A stretch of 64,000 nt of DNA from NCBI GenBank assembly GCA_920105805.1, contig CAKKTI010000036.1, positions 25,383-89,382 of the forward strand, read 5' to 3'. This DNA is from Condylostoma magnum (Eukaryota; Ciliophora; Heterotrichea; Heterotrichida; Condylostomatidae). The notes beneath the pieces are model-generated. The model had not been told where the DNA came from. It searched no databases and saw only the letters and a program-made list of their open reading frames with translations. Positions 25,331 through 38,167 of this stretch are shown here, one piece after another. Position 1 is the stretch's first letter. Every line of letters begins with the position of its first letter. The position numbers were made by a program, and so were the translations under genes.

Positions 25331-26182
25331 ATGGTAATACTTGGCTTGAGCCTTATAGCTTTATGCTATGCCTAAGCTTTAGACCGCGCAGGCGGAGGAG
25401 GCGGAGGAGGTGGAGGAGGCGGTGGAAGCAGTGGTGGTAGCAGTGGAGGTAGAAGTGGAAGTTCGAGTACTGGAGGAGATTGCGACGATACTTGTAGTAT
25501 CATAACGGGAAGCATATTTGGTTCAATAATTGTTGGTATTATTGGTATCTTTATTGTTTGGAAGGTAAGAACTAGTATAAGAAAAAAGCGTGATGAGACA
25601 ATCTCGTAATCCGTTTTAAAAACTTATAGGAAAAATACTAAATAAGCTATAAGCATCCTTGAGGCTAAAGATTCAATATGGAATTATGAACAAATGAAAT
25701 AAAATGCAAAACAAAAGTTTCTTACTTTATAAACTGCCTGAATGGACAAAGATTTTGAAACTATTGATAGGCTTTTAACTCCTACTTTAGCAAGCAATTG
25801 GCGCTTTTAGTTGAATACAATGTCAGGCTTGAATTAGAGAAATGAAGTCACTAATGTTAAAGTAAAAGAATTATATATCGTTTCGGTTTAAAATTACAAT
25901 TATGATAGGGACAAAAGGTATACAGCTTATATAAAAGCCTATGCAAAAGATTAGAAAGTAGATATAAATACAGGGAAAAAGATAAGTGATTAATCGGGGA
26001 CTTTTGCGGAGGCATGGGATTTTGTATGGAATTAAGACTAGTGGATCTTAGATTAAATCCATTAGATTAATCCTACTTACTAGTGCACAATACAATAATA
26101 ACAAGTGAACTTGGATGATGTGAGCACCTATTCTTATCCTCCACCTGATAAGGATCCTAAGCTTAGTTTAAATGTTATTTGA
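25331..26182 (+). CDS. Tim44-like domain membrane protein
   Basis: A 283-residue protein with a signal peptide (LGLSLIALCYAQA), a Gly/Ser-rich segment including an 11-Gly run, and one TM helix (SIIVGIIGIFIVWKV). A cytosolic Tim44-like domain follows from about residue 125: RLLTPTLASNW, NEVTNVKVKELYIVSVQ, RYTAYIKAYAKD, and FAEAWDFVWNQDQWILDQI, which matches the domain's closing strand-Trp pattern. Glycine-rich linker plus Tim44-like domain proteins are known in bacteria and protists. The Gly-rich stretch (25397-25460) is strikingly GC-rich for this genome. Stop TGA 26180-26182. Confidence 0.75.
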
Positions 26183-26778
26183 AATTACTTTTCTTGCATT
26201 ATAGTACAATATCATTTATTTACATAAGCTATTGTTAGTGTAATATATAAAGAAAGTTAAATCCTTTTGTAGTACCATATTGAATTAAGTATTAAATTTG
26301 ATTACTTATTAAATAACCTTATCACTTTTTACAAATTAACTGTTTAAAGTTTATTCAAATTATTCAATTATATTTAAAGCTACTTTAACCTAAATGGGCA
26401 AATACTCTCAGTAAACCATTATTCTAATGATTATTTATTGGATGAGGAATTGTTGATTTATGAAGCATAAAATATCTTCTAAACTAGACAGATAAAACAA
26501 ACATTAAAATGATATATAAAATTGTTATGAAGCTGATTTGAATAGATAATACTGAAAATTTGTCTATAATTAAAATGCAAGAATTATTATTAAATTGTGT
26601 TTTTATTACAAAATCCAATTGATAAACTGCATTACCTTACAAATGTATATAAATTTCCCCTATATATTTCAATACAGAATTGACTAACAACACTAAATAC
26701 CACAGCCTATTAAACTCCTCCTAGCCCAACAACATATCGTTACTCCATTTTTCTTAATACTTAATAGTGTACTTCAAA
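26183..26778. other. AT-rich intergenic region
   Basis: About 600 nt between the Tim44-like and PROPPIN-like genes. One plus-strand stretch near 26385-26570 could read as a partly protein-like segment (HYSNDYLLDEELLIYEAQN) without a start codon. It might be a gene relic. Otherwise nothing is supported. Confidence 0.4.
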
Positions 26779-27651
26779 ATGAGCTTAGACTTTCACCCCT
26801 CCGTTTCTTTACTTGACATGCTTCCAAAATAAACCTGCCAAGGATTTAATTTTGGCTGCTTAGGACAAAATCCCTAAAGCACTCCCTAGGATCCCAGCGA
26901 TTAATTTTCGTACTCCGTAATCCTGTCTTCCGGGGGAACAGCCTGTGCGGGTAACCTCCATACACAAGATTTTACCACCTTATACCTCTACCAAAATGGT
27001 AGCTGCCTTAGCTAGGTCACAACGGACTAAAACATCCAGGGATTGAAAGCATCTAATAACCGTATTTTAGTACTACTATGCACTAAAGCCAATATATACG
27101 ACTTAAATTTGAATTTTATTGACTCTAAACTAATGGGTGAAACTCAGAATGCAATAGGGGCTATTACTGACTAGTTCATATGTCTCCCAGACCAACAGAT
27201 CGGCTAGATTCGTGTATATGGAAAAGCAGAGCTGATTATATCAGCACATAACCATCCTATTCAAGACTTTGCGATTAGCGGAGATATCCTTGCTACTGTT
27301 TCTGAGTTTGGCACTTTAGTAAGAATTTTTGACCTTTTATCCGGGGAAATCCGGAAAACCTTCAGACTCAGTTACTCCCCGTTGAAAGTTTAAAAGCTTT
27401 TGTTTAGTCCTAAGGATAAGTGACTGGCGGTTACCAGTGATAAAGGGTTTTATTTTCTAAACATGCTGCGCTAGGCTGATGGGTTTATGGGATACACGCA
27501 TTATTGGAAGGCAAAGGGATTCAGTAATGCAGGATTTACTAAAGAAACTGTTTTTAGCTATTACCAAGATAGAACTAGCTTTGATGTTGAAATTTATAAT
27601 GATAGAGTTAACTTGGCGAGGAATTTGATTGACGAATGGGTGATTCTTTAG
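26779..27651 (+). CDS. PROPPIN/WIPI-like seven-bladed beta-propeller
   Basis: A 290-residue WD-type protein most like the phosphoinositide-binding PROPPINs (WIPI/Atg18) of autophagy. Seen: RVYGKAELIISAHNHPIQDF, ILATVSEFGTLVRIFDLLSG, FSPKDKWLAVTSDKGFYFL, in the order used by that family. The lipid-binding F/L-R-R-G motif expected after the DLLSG strand is replaced by FRLS, so PI3P binding through that site is doubtful. TGA is read as Trp in KDKWLAV. The stop is TAG 27649-27651, only 11 nt upstream of the next start codon. Confidence 0.65.
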
Positions 27652-27662
27652 TTTATTAGAAA

Positions 27663-29501
27663 ATGGTTAAGCCCTTAATATTTGATTAGAGTCAACGTGA
27701 TGGATAGAAGGAAATTAAATCGACTATTACTGTCACTAGAGATGGCCTGTATTTCAAGTTCTAACTGGCGTATAATAAGTGAACTAAGCTCAAAAGGTAT
27801 ATAACTATACATCCCGATTCATGAGTTAAAGCTATTTGAGATTTTGTTATGATTGTTTCCTTACTCTTTCTTGCCTTTTTTCTACCGTTTAATTTCGCAT
27901 TTTAGCCTGATGAGGATATAAATGAAGTTGAAATTGTAACCAGTATTATTACATGAGCGTTTATTTTTGATATACTAATCACTTTGAATTGTGGAGTGTA
28001 TATATAAGGGACTCTAACAATGCGTAGAAGGGATATTTTTAAGTAATATGCTAAAAGTTGACTAGTAGCAGATGTAATATCCTCGATTCCATTTGAATAT
28101 ATAGCATAAGATATGGGAATTGAAAACTCAGAAGCATATTCTGCTCCTAAGCTACTCAGAGGTCTTAAAATATACAAACTATTGAAAATGTTTAGACTAG
28201 TGAAGATTATTAAATTTAGATTGCTACTAGAGAAGATGGAGGACACTATAAATAACAAGGTATTTTACTAGTTTATATCAATTGGCAGATTCGGCCTTAA
28301 TATAGTATTTGTGGCCCACTGACTAGCCTGTACATGATATTACATAGCAAGACAAAGCAGCTTGGAGTATGGGGACAGTTGGATTAATCAGTTTGAAATA
28401 CAGAACAGTAATGGAATACCAAACAGTAAAGAAATGTACACTGCTGCGTTGTATTGATCCATTGCTACAATGTCAACTCTAGGATACGGAGACCATAAAC
28501 CTATTACAACTGATGAAAAACTCTTTGCTATTTTTGCCATGATCATCGCATCCTTTGTATTTGGTTACTATGTGGGAAACATTTCTGATATAATCACAAA
28601 ACAAGGGGAAAAGCAGTAGTAATAACTACTCATAAGGACTAGTTTAAATGAGGTTTTAACAGGATATGAAATAGATGATGATTTAAGGTATAGATCAAAG
28701 CGGTATCTTGACTTTGTATTTGCTTATGATGAAGATAATGATGCCACTGATTATGAAATATTAGTTTGTTTGTCATAGCCATTAAGAGAGGAGATTTTTG
28801 GGCACTTGAATGGGTAATATTTACAAAAATGCCCTGTTTTTAGTAGATTTACTGACTAGTTCATTTTAATGATGTCTAAGATACTAGAAAATAGAATTTT
28901 TGCACCGTTTGATGTAGTTTTTGAGTAGAATATCTTCGAACGTGTACTATATTTTATTAAAAAGGGAAATATACAGTTAATTGACAGAGATAGTAACAGT
29001 TTATATGCAACTTTAGGGTTTAAAGACTATTTTGGAGAAATTTGCTTTTTTACTTAGATAAGAAGAACTGCAACTGCAATTTCCTTGGAATTCAGTGAAT
29101 GCTTGTATTTAAGTAGATCTATGATATAAGAGTATTTAAATATGTATCCAATGGTTGAGTAGACAGTTAGATGAATTGAAAATAGAGCACGTCTTGAGGA
29201 TTTATCACCTTTAGGAGTCATATGTTATGCATGCGACATATAAGGACATGTAGCCATCAACTGTAAAACAATGAAAATTAATACAGAGTATTTAAAGGAC
29301 AAATGGCTTAAAAATCGTAAGATTGGTAAAGTTATTTCTATAAGAGACGTCAATTCAGAGAGTTAGAGCCCAAAAAATAGGAAAAATAGATATCCTAGCA
29401 TGTAAAACTTTTAAAGGATTAATCAAATATCACAAGAAATCAATTCAAGAAGTGTGAATGATGTGACACGAGATTTGGATGAAGTGTCTTTGGATTATTA
29501 G
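27663..29501 (+). CDS. CNBD-type K+ channel with C-terminal CCHC zinc knuckle
   Basis: A 612-residue cation channel of the EAG/CNG-like class. S1 begins at HPDSWVKAIWDF. The pore reads YWSIATMSTLGYGDHKP, so the filter TLGYGD indicates K+ selectivity. After S6 come a C-linker and a cyclic-nucleotide-binding-like domain (residues about 400-500). Then there is CYACDIQGHVAINC, a perfect C-x2-C-x4-H-x4-C zinc knuckle. Many Trp codons are TGA (AHWLACTWYY, YWSIA). The stop TAG 29499-29501 is 3 nt from the stop of the convergent gene. It is one of three K+ channels in the window. Confidence 0.85.
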
Positions 29502-29504
29502 TAT

Positions 29505-30101
29505 TTAAAACCTATTATATGTTCTTTGCTTTCCATAATCAAACAGCAAATTCCTCATTAACGATCTTTTGCTTACCTGCTATGTTTGTATTTTCATATT
29601 TTATCTACTAGACAAACTTTTTATAGTCAACAATTGTTTCTTTGGCTATATTTGTCTTCTTGTGAACAATTACTAAGAGGAGTGCTCGTCTTTTACCTAG
29701 ATTTCACTTTTAAGCATTTCGCATATATCATTAATCGTTGAATCTAAGCTTCTATCCAGATTATCACGTTTTATTATTGGCTCAATATGACAATCTGAGT
29801 ACATAAAATTTGTTTTTCTTTGGGATCCTTAGGTATCTCTTTAGGAGTTCATGGATGGCTGTCTTTATAGTTAAAATTAAAAGTCTTATGATTTTTAATT
29901 TTATCTTAAATAGCTATTTCTTTCACCCAATTTAACATACTTTTTAAAGGAATCTGGAATTATATGGCTTTACATTGGAGTAATGATATTCTAAAGCCCT
30001 TTAAGACTATTTCTTTAACTAATTGATTATTAGCTAGCTGATTTTAAGCCTAATTTTTATCTTTATAGTTACTATCTGGCCAGATCTCTTCTATTTTTCA
30101 T
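29505..30101 (-). CDS. unknown basic Gln/Ser-rich protein
   Basis: A 198-residue basic protein starting MKNRRDLARQQLQRQK. The frame is continuous to TAA 29505-29507. No domain is recognised; an acidic patch, DNLDRSLDSTINDICEML, lies in the middle and the C-terminus is basic. It stands head to head with the Rb-like gene (35 nt between starts) and tail to tail with the K+ channel gene (3 nt between stops). Confidence 0.55.
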
Positions 30102-30136
30102 TTTTATCGTTCTACTGCAAAACGACTGTAATAAAA

Positions 30137-32413
30137 ATGACCACTGAACTATAAAATATCTGGGAAAATTTGATTAAATAGCTCAATTTAGATTAAGACA
30201 CTATCAATTAAGCCTAGACCTTACTAGAATAGGTAAAAAGTACTGATTAGGAGTGAGTAGATGAGAATCTTTACCTATTTGCATTGTGTAGTGTATATGT
30301 TGTATCTAAAACGTAGCTTATATAAACAATCGAAGGTGAAAGTATAAGAGGAGATTTCCTATCACTTTCTAATATTACTTAAAACGTACAATCTATTGAG
30401 TTTTTTTACATTTTAAAGGAAATCGTACATAGAACAGTAACGGATTCTGAGGTAATATAAGAAATACAGTAAATAATAAACAACTTTGCATACTCCTTAA
30501 CGTTTTTTAATAAGTTCTAAGAGTTGCACTAAGGCATTGATGAAAATTTTGACCTAACATGACTGCTTTTCATAAACATCAGAGCTTAATTTTTGCACAA
30601 GGCTGTAAACATAGCAGATACTGCCTGTCTTTTAATAGGATGTATTACTGCAATTAACTAGATCGAAGATATAACAAGAATTTGTGGTATAATAAAAGCT
30701 CCCATTCCATAGGCTTTATAGTATCAATAAGCCGTTAAGAACTTCATAGATAGTTTAATTCAGTCAAAAAAATGATAAAACAATAATAATGAGTATAACT
30801 AGAGTAGACTAAGTCATAATTATAATTAGTTTATTCTACACAATGATTTTGATGAGAGATTGTTCCTCAGTGGAAAGTTTTTGAGTTAAAGTGGAATTTA
30901 ATCGTTTATTAAACACGAGGATATACAGGATATTTCTAGCAAGTATAGAATTAGATGGGATAATATAGCATCATAGTCATCTGATCTAAGACTAAGTGAT
31001 ATGAAATCCCCCTTATTATCCCCTAGAAACCTATAAACGCCAATGACTAAAGCTATGGAAATGAACAATTGGTTTAATATAATAACCGAAAATTCAATAC
31101 TATGCAAACAAAAGTTATAGGAACTGTTTGGAAATCTTTTCTAAACTTTTGAAGAAAGATTAGATGTGTTTAAGGAAGATGTTAATAGACTGTTTAATGC
31201 ATTTGAAATAGGAACTTCTAACTTTATTTCAAGCCACTTTTAACTGAATAATTGTAATTCAAAATTACAGTAAAGTTTAATTATTAAAGGAGAGAACAAG
31301 CGAGTGAAGGATGTTTAAAGCTTGTTTCTAACATCGTTATTTGGATAATTGCAAATAGAGATTCAAAGGTCAACCGAGTCATAAGTAATGGCAATAGCCA
31401 CAAATGAAAACTTTAATAAATCAATACTAGCATGCTGTATTGAAACAGTTTTGTTTATACATAATGAGACAAGTATTCAATTTAAATAAGTATTAGAAAC
31501 ATGCAAAGTAACAATTTTTGATTTCTGGAAACAGATTTCAAGTTTTGCTAATTTTGACTAATCAATGCCGTCTACAATCAAAGCACATTTTAGAAACTTA
31601 GAAATTAAAATCCTAACATAGCTCGCATGATCAAGCAATAGTATATTTGCTTAATAAATATAACAGGTTTTGTCCCAACAAAAGAATACTCAAAGTGATC
31701 AAAGTATTCTGAATCATTAATCCTTTGAATTATTTTTTAGACGAGTTTTGGGATATACGTCTTAAAGAATCATTGAAATAACCTAAGAACTGTAAATTTC
31801 AGAATCAACGTAAGAAGAAATATGATAAGGCTGCAAATACGCCTTAAGTGAATGCACGGAAATACTTATTGACAGACATTTAGACTAAATAATCATCTGT
31901 ACAATTTTTGGAATATGCAAACTACACCAGCCCGTGCAATTTAGAAAACTCATAGAAACCCATACTAAGTTATACAGTGACAATGAACAAATTTTCTAGC
32001 AAGTCTAAGGCCAGGGGGACTAAAAAGTAGATATAATAAAGTTCTACAACTCTATATACATCCAAAACATGAAAACGTATTTAATTAACAAAGGCCAGAA
32101 ATCCCAGCCCCGCATAAGAGCTCTAAGCCCAAATCAATCCCTAAAACAGATGTCTCCCCCTATGAACTCCCCGTAGAGGCAAATCAGCCCTAACTCCGGT
32201 ACATATTTAAGCCCAAGAACCCAGAAGCTTTATGCTTTTGGAGATTCTCCTAGTTCAATGCTAAAATCAATAAACCAAATGATTAGAAAGCGTGCAACTA
32301 GAAAGATTTCATTCCCAGATGATGACTTACAACAACCTAAAAAGCGTGCTAAATATATAACCGATATAATCCAAAGCGGCAACGATCCTCTACCTTTCCT
32401 AGACAAAAAGTAG
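30137..32413 (+). CDS. retinoblastoma-family pocket protein
   Basis: A protein of about 758 residues of the RB/p107/p130 family, the E2F-binding repressor of cell-cycle genes. Pocket A begins near LSPRNLQTPMTKAMEMNNWF. Pocket B is unmistakable: SFELFFRRVLGYTSQRI, then ILIDRHLDQIIICTIFGICK, followed by IIKFYNSIYIQNMKTYL. The last 100 residues are Ser/Pro-rich with SP sites, as expected for CDK control. The TAG at 32411-32413 is taken as the end; TGA at 32420-32422 would add three residues. TGA is read as Trp at ALAWSSN-type positions and elsewhere. Confidence 0.88.
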
Positions 32414-32536
32414 TTTAATTGAATAACTTAAATTACATTGGTTTGATCCTGTTATTATTATTTTGTAGCTTTCTAGAGTTATCAGTAAATATTATACTAA
32501 GAATTAGAATATTTAATATTCATAACAATAACATTA

Positions 32537-35500
32537 CTAATTAGCTATATTCGTATCTTCTGTACTATTTTCTTCTCTATGAGTACATTTCTGTATTAAC
32601 TTCTTTATAAAAACTAAGTTTTAGTAAATTAATCCTGGAGCAAAGGTCATTGAAGCTAAGAGAATTGCAAAATATCCTAATAACGTTTCAATTTCAGAGC
32701 TAAAGAAATTGTACTAAAATATTTGTATAAAAAGAACTTGTAACAGTAAAAATGACTCTTATATCAAAAGCAAGTATTTCTAAACTCCTTATAATTTATA
32801 GGGTTTAAGAATAACTAAAAGAATCCAGAACTAAGTATAAGTTACAGTAAAAAACACACAATTTACTAATTTTGTTTACCAATAGCTCGAGAAAACCAAA
32901 TAGTAACATAATAAGCTCTTCCTAAGATAAATCCAAATGCCAAAGCATCTTTAACCTTTTCTCATTTTTAGCTTATAAAACAATTAGTCAAACTTACTTA
33001 AATACGCTTCATCTTATCATTCATTCTCTCTTCAACATCTGAAATAGTACAGTATTATAAAAATAAGGAGATATATCATACTCAAACTTCAAAATATCGT
33101 CGAGAGTACATGGTATTCATTAATATTTGAAATATTCTTTAAATAGATCTGCCATCCAAAAGCTAAGTTCAAAAATGAGCCACTAAACATCCCAATAAAT
33201 ATTGAATATTTGTAACTGCTTAAAATTCTTGTTAGCATATTTGCTTCGCAGCAAATGTATAGTAATCTCACTAAAATAAATATAAGAATACAAATAACCC
33301 ATGCAATTATCATTTATCCACAATTTATAAGAAAATCTGAGGGATATTCAAATTCTTCAAATTTGTTCGTTTAAACCTCTACTCCTTGATAGTCTATTAT
33401 ATACATTTCGAATAGGTTTGGTATAAAATCGGCATTTGCGAAATCTAAGGCTTGATAGTAACTTAATAAATTGTTAGATAAGTCTAGATTAGAGAACTAA
33501 AATAAGTTTATAATCTGCATCATTTCAACTGATGAAATCAAGGATTAAGGGTCAATATTCAGATTTGCTAGTATTGAAATTATTATGCTTCCAAAAGAAA
33601 TAATTACAGAATAACCTATTGCTTAGATTACCTTTTCATCAATTTTTGGTTAGGCTATGAGCTCATCTTCTGTGTAAGCCTAATATTATCCCTTTTATAA
33701 TTGTTAGTTTTTAGAGTTTTTAATTTTTGTATGATTTTTTATATTTATTTCGACTTTTGCTCCCTTCACTACAGTTTCTTAAGGTTTTATAATAATGCTA
33801 ATTTAGGAGAAACCATCCTTATCATATTCAAATTTGACATTACAATCAAAATCAACGTTTAATTTGATAATAAGGTTTTCATCAGTGCTTACTTAGTCAG
33901 AAAATTTTAAAGCAAATATTAAGCTTTTCTCATTTGTTGAAACATACTCTAGTACTCCCTCTATCTATTTTACTTTGCAAATATTATCAGGGCAAACAAA
34001 TCCATCTTCTATTTCACAATCATTACTACATCCATCTCCTTCTACTTTATTCCCATCATCACACTCTTACTGCCCATAATTTATTCCGTCTCCGCAGTAT
34101 TCCTTGCAATGCTAAGCTGTAAGTTGGTATTGATTAAAAGAATGTAGCTCATAAGTTCCTCCAAATCCTTTGATAGTTTAGCATTTAATGCAGTCCTAGT
34201 TAATCAATATTTCATCTGTTTAGCATTTTTCTGATTAGTTGCAATTGGGGTCATCAGTTTAGCATTCTACGCAGTTGAGCTCATCATTTATGTATTTAGG
34301 ACTCTGGCACTGGCAATTGCTATTGGTGTCCAACTTAAATCCGTAATTACACTGTGTGCATTATTATTTGATAATAAATCTACAGAGAGGATTTATGTAA
34401 ATCTATTGTTCTAGTATACTGTTCTTCTCATCTTAGCTTATATTAACAACCTATGAGAAATCCTTTTCTTTTAGACTTACAGCAAATTCATTTATTTCAA
34501 TTTCAGTTAGAGTAATTAGTATTTCAAATTCCTTTTAACTTATTTGGGCAAATTTTACATCAAATTGCTAGTTTAAATCTAACTCTAGATAATATACTTC
34601 TGTTAGATTTACTGGAGTAATGAATTCCTCCCTGAAACTTAACTCTAGTTTTATTGATGAATCATTTCCCTTATATTACAGCTCTGATTAATCTATTAAT
34701 TTATAACATTAGCACTCATTATAACTTAGTTTTATACATTTATAATCATCTAAATGTTAGCAATACTGATTACATCCCTCTTATGAGTCACATTCTTCTT
34801 CTCCTATACATATCCCATCTCCACAAATTGTAGTGCAATTTTAATTGATTGTATATAGCAGCTCTGCATCAATTTCAGATAAGCTTTTCAAATAATTTCC
34901 AGAAAATCCTTAAAACCATTCACATCTTCAGCATCAATTATCGTGTAAAAAGTAACCTACATAGCAATTTTTACAGATATATTGATGTCCTATTTGCTGG
35001 TATTCCTGGCAATTTATATTGCAATCGCCCACATCGTTTGGTAAAGTCTCACCTTCAATGGTCTAGCAATAACAAAGGTTGTCTTTTAAAATATAACCTT
35101 CTTTACAGGAAAAGCATTAATGACTACTATCATAAAAGCAATCATTACAATTACTTATATTGCAAATATCACATGATTGATCGTCAATACATGAAATACA
35201 GTCGCTTCTACATTAAGAACATTGATTAGAATTATTTCATTCATTTGACTGACATTATGGTAACGATGTATCTGACTAACTGCACTAATATCCGTATTGA
35301 GCACATGTTGATACTATCTATTAGGTTATTTCACTTAAATTGTAAAAATCGCAATAACCTAATGCAAATATATACCCAATATATCCATCACTAAAGCTTT
35401 TATCGTTACCAAATAAATGTTAAGCTCCAAATTGATAGCTAAAGTAAGTAATACTTATCTATTTTTTCATACTACCATCCATATTTATTCTAAAAGTATT

Positions 35501-38167
35501 ATTTCCTGACATTAGAAGATATAAATAAGTTCATTCCCCTAATATTATAGAATTACTTTCTCCTGTTACTAAATCATTCAAATACTAAAAGAAGCTATAC
35601 TTTAAGTTTAATTATTCATTAATATAAACAAATTCAATTTTAAACAAAGATTTACCTTCATGCTACTTAAAAATTACATTTATATAGATGAGTGTTCCCT
35701 ACCCTAATACTCTGATTAGTAAAACCATATTTCAAGATGCTGCAAGAGATGGAGTTGCATTATTTTCAAAATCTTAGAATACTTAGAAATGGCTTTACTG
35801 ATTAAAATAAATGCCTTAGTCCTTAACTAAAATAGGATCGTTTAAATCATAGTCCGGATAGAATTTATCTGGGTCATTTCCATAAATAGCTTGCAGTTGA
35901 TCATGCATATCAATTGGGTTGTTTTTTGGCCAATTAAAATTGAAAAGATTGTAGTTATTTTAAGCTGTACATTGGCTATTTTCTAATTTTACATTAAACG
36001 TACAATAACTTAAGCAAAGTTCTTTATATTCATCTTGATAATAACTATTAGATTAAATACAAGGATAGTATTTATTCACCTCTGATCTAGGGGTCTAATA
36101 GGGTATTGTATTATCAGATTCGTATTTATTTGCTATTATTATTTGATACAGGAATCCTACAAAGTTATCTTATGTTGCGGATCCATACCCAAAAGTAACA
36201 CTATCTTATTCACTCTCTAGTAATAATTAAAACTCCTCTAATTCTTCTGTTTCTTATATATTATTTAATTAAAGCATCACTTATCTACCCTCAAAATTGC
36301 ATTTAAGGCCGACAAAATACCAGCCAAAGTAGATACTATTACTAAATGTAATATTATCGTCTATTAGAGTCCTTTATAATCTGTTTCCCAGGTCAAAAGT
36401 AAACTCGACTTATATACTATTTGGTTAGATTTCAATTACATTAATTTTTATTCTTTGCTAGGCATTATGTTCTATCAGTACCAAATTACCTATTTGAATC
36501 GGTTTAAAGTAGAACTATAAGCTAAAACCTTATTGAAAAAGTCAGTTTTCATCATTCCTATCTTTAAGTTCTAAAAATTGCTTTCCATTAAGATACACTC
36601 CTTAATATTACCCTATAATATCTAATAGAACAGTTGATTCTATATCGTCCTTTAACCTTAAATAAGCTAGACTGTTATCTGATATAAACTTATCATCTTC
36701 TATTGTATCAAACTTAAAGTCCAATTAAGTTTATATATTTGAGCAGGATTTGATTGATGAGCTATTTAATCTGCATGCTTATAGGCAGGAGCTTTTCCCA
36801 TTTACTAATTAATCTGCTGCACTGATACATTCGTCAATATCTGCTGAGAGTAATTACTAATTATAATAAAAGCACTCTGTATTACACTTTTTGCAAAGAA
36901 AGTCGACTTATGATAGACCATAATAATCTTCACATAAAAGGCAATTATCCTTTCCATCGTAAAATTGACAATTTGAGTAAAATGTTTCTTGGATAGTTGG
37001 AACCTCTATTCTTTATTCAGTGTATAAGAAGTAGATTCTTGTGTTTCAGTAAATAAAATTCCCCCCTTCATCACTTCTAAAGAAATAAGTTATTTAAAAT
37101 TCGTCAATGTTTAAAATATTTGAGGTAGTTGAACGAGGAGTTCTCATTACTTAATCTTTTCCATTCTAATGCACTAACCAAAAGAAATTTTAGTTATCAA
37201 ATGAGGTTTAGATTTAGACTCATTCAAACAAATTCAGTTCAAATGATGCAAATGATCTACTTTATCCACCATCATAAAAATCTATTTTTGAGTCATTAAA
37301 TCGATATATAATATCGAAATATCACTATATCTATATCCTTAGTGATTTAGCGTCTTATCTATCAATACTATCATAAATCCCTTCTTATTTAGTATCATAA
37401 AATATCCATGATGTAACCGTTCAATCAGAGTTCCTAAAGCTTGTACCTGTTAAAGAATTTGTCAATACAGAGCTTTCCTCGTCACTCTTTAAACTTTTAT
37501 TCAAGCTTTGTATATAAGTTCCTTATAGAGGAAGAAAGCTATCATCGTAGGGGGCTATTAGTTTGCACTCATCGTAAAATTGGACAAATTGAGTATCAGT
37601 AATTAATTCATCTAGATATAAAGTTATTGAGCCTATCATCATTTCTGCGTTACTTAATTCATTAGATCCTAGGGTTATAAAGAAGCCAGATTAAAATCGA
37701 AATTGACCATTTCAAGAAATTTCATTGTAATTATAAACCTCATTCTGTTCTATTAATACTAAAATTTACTATTAGGTATCAATCGGTATTACTACTCCCA
37801 AAAATACTCATTGTCATTGATCCGCTCCAATTAAAAACAATTCATCCTATTAAGGCTCATCCCTTATTTACCATTTTAATCCGAAAAGATCCGATTCGTA
37901 GTAAAGTTGTAAGTATTCGTTGTTTTCTCTACTTTTAACTTCTATAATTGTTTGATCACCTTTTAAATAAGCTCAAAATGTTATTGAGAGATTAGAGATC
38001 GGGCTATAATTTTCTAGGTAATTATCTTACAGATCAATTACTTGCTAAGAGTGAAATCCGGCTGGAGTAGATTGAATATCCTTGAAGAGGTAAATAATCT
38101 AGTCTTCGGGTTGTAGAAGCATTCGTTTTGAGTTAGACAAGATAAGGAGTAAAATCAGATGTAACAT
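32537..38167 (-). CDS. large cysteine-rich surface protein with lectin-like, DUF4215 and C-terminal TM regions
   Basis: An 1876-residue single frame. It has a signal peptide (MLHLILLLILSNSKRM). Repeated concanavalin/LamG-like jelly-roll segments of about 200 residues follow (for example ITFWAYLKGDQTIIEV and FSLQFYFKPIQIGNLVLIEH). A Cys-rich region resembles furin/GFR repeats. A perfect DUF4215-type repeat, CGDGINYGQEECDDGN then GDGCSNDCEIEDGFVC, lies near residue 1370. Several TM helices (for example IIAWVICILIFILVRLLYIC) precede a short cytosolic tail. Such multi-domain surface proteins are a large ciliate family; the ligand is unknown. It ends at tandem TAG TAA (32539 down to 32534). Confidence 0.85.

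Noticed and set aside
29505-29938. A frameshift in the minus-strand gene starting at ATG 29938
   Set aside because: An upstream ATG at 30101 gives one continuous frame to the stop. The ATG at 29938 is in another frame and is not needed.
34849-35229. Plus-strand 126-residue ORF in the 32.5-38.2 kb gene
   Set aside because: It is the antisense shadow of the cysteine-rich region of the minus-strand surface protein.
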